Made by a program: the position numbers and the translations under genes
Notes under the pieces: generated by a model
The model's database searches: none
The model's input: the letters and a program-made list of their open reading frames with translations, nothing else
Told to the model about the DNA's origin: nothing
Shown here: piece after piece, positions 54,006-58,872 of the stretch
How the letters are laid out: each line of letters opens with the position of its first letter
Position numbering within the stretch: position 1 is the stretch's first letter
Assembly: GCA_902362365.1 (NCBI GenBank)
Contig: CABIVQ010000014.1
Coordinates: 1-58,872 of the forward strand
Origin: Clostridiaceae bacterium
GTDB lineage: Bacteria > Bacillota > Clostridia > Peptostreptococcales > Peptostreptococcaceae
Length of the DNA stretch: 58,872 nucleotides
Direction of reading: 5' to 3'

Positions 54006-55862
54006 TTACATAGCCTCATCTTTTTCAAATTGAGAGTTATATAAATTTGCATAGAATCCATTTTGAGCTAGTAACTTTTCATGATTACCAATTTCAATTA
54101 TATCTCCCTCATTCATTACTAATATTAAATCGGCATTTTTTATAGTAGATAATCTATGCGCTATTATAAAGCTAGTTCTACTTTCCATAAGATTATCCAT
54201 AGCTTTTTGAATTAATATTTCTGTTCTTGTATCCACTGAACTAGTTGCCTCATCCAAAATTAATATTTTAGGGTCTGCAAGTATAGCACGAGCAATTGTA
54301 AGTAACTGTTTTTGTCCTTGCGACACATTACTTGCTTCTTCATTTAACACCATGTTGTATCCATCTGGTAAAGTTTTTATAAAATGATGTACATGTGCAG
54401 CTTTTGCAGCCTCTATAACCTGTTCATCACTTGCATCTAATCTACCATATCTAATATTATCTTTAATACTTCCATTAAATAGCCAAGTATCCTGAAGAAC
54501 CATTCCAAATAATTCTCTTAATTCACTTCTATTAAAATCTTTTATATTATGATTATCTATTAGTATCGCTCCAGAATTAACATCATAGAATCTCATTAAA
54601 AGTTTTATAATAGTTGTTTTACCTGCTCCTGTAGGTCCTACTATTGCAACCTTTTGTCCTGGTTTTACATGCGCTGTAAAATCTTTGATTATAATTTTAT
54701 CAGAGTTATATCCAAACTTAACATGATCAAAATCAATTCTTCCTTCTATACCATCGATACTAACAGCATTTTCTACAGTTTGATCTTCCTCTTCTTCATC
54801 TAAGAATTCAAATACTCTTTCCGCTGCCGCTGCAGTAGATTGTAATAAATTAGTAACTTGAGCTACTTGAGCTAATGGTTGTGTAAAGTTTCTTACATAT
54901 TGTATAAATGATTGTATATCTCCAACTTCAATAGTCTTTCTAATAGCTAACCATCCACCTAGTATTGCCACAACTACATAACCTAAGTTACCTACAAACA
55001 TCATAAGCGGCTGCATTATACCTGATAAAAATTGAGATTTCCATGCTGATTGGTATAAAGTATTATTTAATTTATCAAATTCATTTACAGCTTCTTCTTC
55101 ACCATTAAATACTTTTACTATGTTATGACCACCGTATAACTCTTCAACTTGACCATTTACGTGACCTAAGTATTCTTGTTGAGCTTTAAAGTATTTTTGT
55201 GATCTTTTTACTATTAATGATATTAATATCATAGATATAGGTAATATAAGTAAAGTTACACCTGTCATAAGCCAACTTATAGATAACATCATTACAAGTA
55301 CACCTATAATTGTAGTTACTGATGTTATTAACTGAGTCATACTTTGATTTAAACTTTGACTTAGAGTATCTATATCATTAGTGATTCTAGATAAAACTTC
55401 ACCATGAGTTTTTGTATCAAAATATCTCATAGGTAATCTATTTATTTTCTCTGATAATTCATTTCTTAAGTTATATGCAACTTTTTGAGATATTCCACTC
55501 ATTACAAACCCTTGTATAAATGAGAATATTGCACTTAATATATATAATCCAATTAACGCAATTAGTATTTTCCCAATTGCATCAAAATCAATTCCAGCTC
55601 CAGTAGCACCTGAAACTTTAGCAACTAAACCTTCAAATATTTTAGTTGTAGCTCTACCCAGTATCTTAGGTCCAACAACTGAGAATGATACACTTCCAAT
55701 TGCAAATATTATAACTAATATTATAGAAAGTTTAAATTTACTTAGGTAGCCTAGTAAAGTTTTCATTGTACCCTTAAAATCTTTAGCTTTTTCTCCTGCG
55801 CCACTCATAGGGCCATGTCCCATAGGGCCTCCCATTCTTTTTGGTTTTTGATTATTACTCAT
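54006..55862 (-). CDS. ABC exporter half-transporter, catalytic partner
   Basis: Six-helix exporter domain (about 35-340) plus ATPase (about 370-610). Walker A GPTGAGKTT, signature VSQGQKQ in place of LSGGQ, Walker B ILILDEATSSVD with catalytic Glu, and H-loop IIAHRLST. The N-terminus is Gly/Met/Pro-rich. Overlaps the upstream partner gene by 8 bases. With the MarR gene this resembles heterodimeric multidrug exporters (BmrCD/YheIH type). Confidence 0.93.
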   Translation of the reverse strand: MSNNQKPKRMGGPMGHGPMSGAGEKAKDFKGTMKTLLGYLSKFKLSIILVIIFAIGSVSFSVVGPKILGRATTKIFEGLVAKVSGATGAGIDFDAIGKILIALIGLYILSAIFSFIQGFVMSGISQKVAYNLRNELSEKINRLPMRYFDTKTHGEVLSRITNDIDTLSQSLNQSMTQLITSVTTIIGVLVMMLSISWLMTGVTLLILPISMILISLIVKRSQKYFKAQQEYLGHVNGQVEELYGGHNIVKVFNGEEEAVNEFDKLNNTLYQSAWKSQFLSGIMQPLMMFVGNLGYVVVAILGGWLAIRKTIEVGDIQSFIQYVRNFTQPLAQVAQVTNLLQSTAAAAERVFEFLDEEEEDQTVENAVSIDGIEGRIDFDHVKFGYNSDKIIIKDFTAHVKPGQKVAIVGPTGAGKTTIIKLLMRFYDVNSGAILIDNHNIKDFNRSELRELFGMVLQDTWLFNGSIKDNIRYGRLDASDEQVIEAAKAAHVHHFIKTLPDGYNMVLNEEASNVSQGQKQLLTIARAILADPKILILDEATSSVDTRTEILIQKAMDNLMESRTSFIIAHRLSTIKNADLILVMNEGDIIEIGNHEKLLAQNGFYANLYNSQFEKDEAM

Positions 55863-58110
55863 CAGCTAGCTCCTCCTTTGAAAGTTGTGATAAAGCTATT
55901 TGCTTGTATACTTCACAATTATTTAAAAGCTCTTTATGAGTTCCTTTTCCTACCATTTTACCTTCGTCAAGAACAATTATTTGCTCTGCATTTAAAATTG
56001 TACTTATTCTCTGTGCAACAATTAATACAGTACTTTCTGATATTTCTTCCTTTAAAGATTTACGAAGTTTTGCATCAGTTTTAAAATCTAGTGCAGAGAA
56101 ACTATCATCAAATATATAGATTTCTGGGTCTTTAGCTATAGCTCTAGCAATAGAAAGTCTTTGCTTTTGACCACCTGAAACATTAGTCCCGCCTTGTGAA
56201 ATCTTAGTTTCATATTTTTCCGGCTTAGATTCTATAAACTCTGTAGCTTGAGCTATTCTTGCAGCCTTATTTATATCTTCTTCTGTAGCCTCTTTTTTAC
56301 CATATCTTAAATTTGAATCTATTGTTCCTGAGAATAATACACCTTTTTGAGGTACATATCCGATTTTTTCTCTTAAATCATGTTGCGTAACATCTTTTAT
56401 ATTTACACCATCTACTAATATTTCACCTTTAGTAACATCAAAGAATCTAGGTATTAAGTTAATTAGCGTTGATTTCCCACTACCTGTACTTCCGATAAAT
56501 GCTGTTGTTTCTCCAGCATTAGCTGTAAATGAAATATCAGTTAAGATATCCTCTTCTGCATCTGGGTATCTAAATGAAACATTCTTAAACTCAATAACAC
56601 CTTTTTTATCTTCTTTAAATTGAACCGGTTTTTCTGGATCTTTAACGGAAATATCTGTATTTAAAACTTTATCTATACGATCAAGAGATACTAATGCTCT
56701 TGGTAACATAACTGATACCATAGATATCATTAAGAATGACATTACTATTTGCATTGTATATTGTATAAATGCCATCATATCTCCAACTTGCATTGTACCT
56801 GCATCTATACTATGAGCTCCATTCCAAACAATTAGTACTGTAATAGCATTCATTACAAACATCATTGCTGGCATCATACAAGACATCACTCTATTAACAA
56901 AAACATTAACCTTAGTTAAATCCTTATTTGCTTTTTCAAATCTTTGTTCTTCATATTTTTCAGTACTAAATGCTCTTATAACTGGAAGACCTGTAAGAAT
57001 TTCTCTACTTACTAAGTTGAGCCTATCAACTAAACTTTGTAGTATTTTGAATCTAGGCATAACAACTATAAACATTATCATAACTAACACTAAAACAGAC
57101 GCAACACCTACACCAATAATCCAAGTCATAGATGTATTAGTTTGTAACACCTTTAGTACACCACCTAAGCCTAATATAGGCGCGTAGAATACAATTCTTA
57201 AAAACATTACCATCATCATTTGTATTTGTTGTATATCATTAGTACTACGAGTTATTAAAGACGCTGTAGAAAACTCAGTTATTTCTTTATTTGAGAATGA
57301 CATAACTTTCTTAAATACAGAACTTCTTAAATCTTTACCTAAAGTAGCTGCAACTCTAGCTCCTAATAACCCTACTAAAACTGATGCCAGAACACTTAGT
57401 AATGTTATTCCTAACATTTTTAAACCAGTCATTATAATATAGTTGTTTTGCATCTTTTCTGTATTAATGCCTATTGCTTCATACTCACTTTTCACATAAT
57501 TAACTGCACTTTGATCTACCATAGTTTCGGGTAAATTTTTAAAGTTTTTATCTATTTCTTTTGTAATAGCAGTTAAATTTTCTTCAGGCATTGATGATAA
57601 TACTTTAAATATATCAACATCACCATTTTGTGTAGCTGACGTTGGAAGATTAGCCATCATTTGCTTCTTCATAGCATCAACTTCTGTACCACCATTTTCA
57701 ATTCCAGATACTATTAATATCGGCTTACCTAATATACTACTTAGTTCGTCTATTATTTCTTTATCAGTAGTGCTTAACTTATAAAGATCTTCTTTTTCTA
57801 AAGCAGGATATTCTTCTTTATATTTATTGAATTCTTCTGTTGAAATAGAGTCTTTACTTAGCAGATTATAATTTTGTAATACCTTATCTTTATCAGCTGA
57901 GCTCATAAATATTGTAATTTTATCTAGTTCACTCTTTCGTATTATTTCTGGTACTGCATTTTCTACTCCACCTTGCTGTATCCCAACATTTACTATACTT
58001 GATGTATAATCAGGTAGGGCAAGTTCACATATCGCTTGACCTATCAACAATGCTACGATGAAAATAATTGATAGGGTAGATTTTTTTAAATATTTTACTA
58101 ACTTATTCAT
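55855..58110 (-). CDS. ABC exporter half-transporter with degenerate site and large outer loop
   Basis: 751 residues. The first transmembrane helix (about 12-32) is followed by a roughly 190-residue extracytoplasmic insert (about 35-225), then the remaining helices and the ATPase. Walker A GSTGSGKST, intact signature VSGGQKQR, but Walker B reads IYIFDDSFSALD, with Asp where the catalytic Glu should be, and the H-loop reads VAQRIST with Gln. Its partner has the reverse pattern, so one nucleotide site is consensus and one degenerate, as in heterodimeric exporters. It lies 18 bases after marR. Confidence 0.93.
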   Translation of the reverse strand: MNKLVKYLKKSTLSIIFIVALLIGQAICELALPDYTSSIVNVGIQQGGVENAVPEIIRKSELDKITIFMSSADKDKVLQNYNLLSKDSISTEEFNKYKEEYPALEKEDLYKLSTTDKEIIDELSSILGKPILIVSGIENGGTEVDAMKKQMMANLPTSATQNGDVDIFKVLSSMPEENLTAITKEIDKNFKNLPETMVDQSAVNYVKSEYEAIGINTEKMQNNYIIMTGLKMLGITLLSVLASVLVGLLGARVAATLGKDLRSSVFKKVMSFSNKEITEFSTASLITRSTNDIQQIQMMMVMFLRIVFYAPILGLGGVLKVLQTNTSMTWIIGVGVASVLVLVMIMFIVVMPRFKILQSLVDRLNLVSREILTGLPVIRAFSTEKYEEQRFEKANKDLTKVNVFVNRVMSCMMPAMMFVMNAITVLIVWNGAHSIDAGTMQVGDMMAFIQYTMQIVMSFLMISMVSVMLPRALVSLDRIDKVLNTDISVKDPEKPVQFKEDKKGVIEFKNVSFRYPDAEEDILTDISFTANAGETTAFIGSTGSGKSTLINLIPRFFDVTKGEILVDGVNIKDVTQHDLREKIGYVPQKGVLFSGTIDSNLRYGKKEATEEDINKAARIAQATEFIESKPEKYETKISQGGTNVSGGQKQRLSIARAIAKDPEIYIFDDSFSALDFKTDAKLRKSLKEEISESTVLIVAQRISTILNAEQIIVLDEGKMVGKGTHKELLNNCEVYKQIALSQLSKEELADE

Positions 58111-58128
58111 CTTTTATACTCCTTTATG

Positions 58129-58602
58129 TTATTTATATTCACATTCCATTTCAATGATAGTATCATACATCTTTTTAAATAAACGTATCATTTCATCGGT
58201 ATCTTCTTCACCCATTTTTTCTACAATTCTATGAGTAAATTCTTCAAACATTTTTGTTTCCTCAGCAAGAATCTGATCACCATCTTCAGTTATGTTAATA
58301 TAGACAACTCTTCTGTCTGATTTATCTGTTATTCTATTTACAAATCCCTTTTCTTCTAAAGTATTTATTAATTTTGAAATTGCCGGTTTTGTTACCGATA
58401 AAAACTTACTTAAATCAGAAGCTTTAACGCCTTTTGAAGAATACTCATTTGTACTTTCACTATTTTTTAAATATTTAATAGTTTTGAGAAGCATAAACTC
58501 TCTATTTGGCATATTCTTTTTCCTAAATCCATTATGGGCAAGCTTATTAATTTGTGTTATGACACTTAATAGCTCTTTTGATTTATCCTTTGATACATCC
58601 AT
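58129..58602 (-). CDS. MarR-family transcriptional regulator
   Basis: 157 residues with a MarR winged helix (about 55-125): ASDLSKFLSVTKPAISKLINTLEEKGFVNR and the wing DKSDRRVVYINITEDG. First gene of the exporter operon. Three GTTAAC elements in and after its promoter suggest autorepression, with release by a compound the exporter removes (inference). Confidence 0.93.
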   Translation of the reverse strand: MDVSKDKSKELLSVITQINKLAHNGFRKKNMPNREFMLLKTIKYLKNSESTNEYSSKGVKASDLSKFLSVTKPAISKLINTLEEKGFVNRITDKSDRRVVYINITEDGDQILAEETKMFEEFTHRIVEKMGEEDTDEMIRLFKKMYDTIIEMECEYK

Positions 58603-58623
58603 TTACAATTTAACCTCCCAATT

Positions 58624-58676
58624 TTAGTTAACCTAAATAATAGTTAACCATGATAAATATTATTTTAGTTAACTAT
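58624..58676. promoter_or_regulatory. Triple GTTAAC operator of the marR-exporter operon
   Basis: TTAGTTAACC (GTTAAC 58627-58632), TAGTTAACCA (58643-58648) and TTAGTTAACT (58668-58673). One lies between the -35 and -10 boxes, two downstream; the two downstream sites are 16 bases apart. Confidence 0.65.
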
Positions 58677-58690
58677 TTTATATTAGTCAA
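58662..58690 (-). promoter_or_regulatory. marR promoter
   Basis: TTGACT (58685-58690), 17-base spacer, TAAAAT (58662-58667) on the minus strand, about 60 bases before the marR ATG. The last 180 bases of the window beyond it hold no gene I can identify. Confidence 0.7.
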
Positions 58691-58872
58691 TAGATTTATT
58701 GATTAATTTTTCATAAACTTAGTTATTTCCCATATTTAATATATAAATAGCATAATTGTATATGATAAATTATCATATTAAGTGCAACATCTAAAAATAT
58801 GTAAAAAAATAGTTCACAAGTTTATGTTCATGTTACAGTAATAATAATCACAAAACTACTTTACATGAAAGG

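Noticed and set aside
1..58872. Prophage, transposon or CRISPR content
   Set aside because: No transposase, integrase, phage structural gene, terminal repeats with target duplication, or regularly spaced repeats were seen.

Overview
The window is AT-rich DNA from an anaerobic low-GC Gram-positive. Gene content and style point to the Clostridia, most likely Peptostreptococcaceae (a Romboutsia, Terrisporobacter, Intestinibacter or Paraclostridium-like genome). The pointers are the glgB-C-D-A-P cluster, YtaF, long AT-rich hairpin terminators, GGAGG-type ribosome sites and an NVKTG sorting-like motif similar to those of C. difficile sortase B. The genus is inference. No rRNA, tRNA, CRISPR array, transposase or prophage was seen. 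Almost all genes lie on the minus strand.

Layout. 1-10.4 kb: glycogen operon glgB-glgC-glgD-glgA-glgP and a GH13 amylase. 10.6-12.1 kb: SPFH/NfeD membrane pair. 12.2-13.7 kb: plus-strand LRR surface protein cut by an in-frame TGA before its cell-wall anchor. 13.9-23.0 kb: maltose operon malE-malF-malG-malR, beta-phosphoglucomutase, GH65 maltose phosphorylase and GH13 glucosidase, with a promoter bracketed by two LacI-type operators. 23.2-24.5 kb: macrodomain hydrolase and NifU-like protein. 24.6-28.0 kb: aromatic amino-acid operon pheA-aroF-tyrA. 28.2-31.7 kb: small membrane genes, CPBP protein, HTH protein, YtaF and YitT. 32.1-34.8 kb: DEAD-box helicase, orphan EIIB-like protein, CapA lipoprotein. 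35.0-39.7 kb: ribose operon rbsK-D-A-C-B. 40-43.4 kb: small unknown protein, frameshifted SH3/C39-peptidase gene, HAD phosphatase, YaiI and a YczE-like protein. 43.5-53.8 kb: hexuronate catabolism (eda, kdgK, uxaB, uxaA, uxaC), a TRAP transporter and a GntR regulator. 54.0-58.6 kb: heterodimeric ABC exporter with a MarR regulator.

The strongest find beyond conventional genes is upstream of pheA. A consensus promoter drives a ribosome-bound 50-codon leader ORF in which 17 residues are Phe, Tyr or Trp. It is followed by a strong intrinsic terminator, and codons 41-43 can form a 9-bp antiterminator with the terminator's 5' arm. This has the full anatomy of a ribosome-mediated attenuator. Second is a GTATAC-centred operator family at five sites around eda, gntR and dctP, which ties the uronate genes, transporter and regulator into one regulon. 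Two surface or secreted-protein genes are each interrupted by a single lesion that leaves the downstream domain intact: a UGA in the LRR gene, and a frameshift near an A9 tract in the SH3-C39 gene. glgB has a G8 tract inside its first codons.

All calls come from reading the sequence and ORF translations. No database search, folding program or alignment was run.
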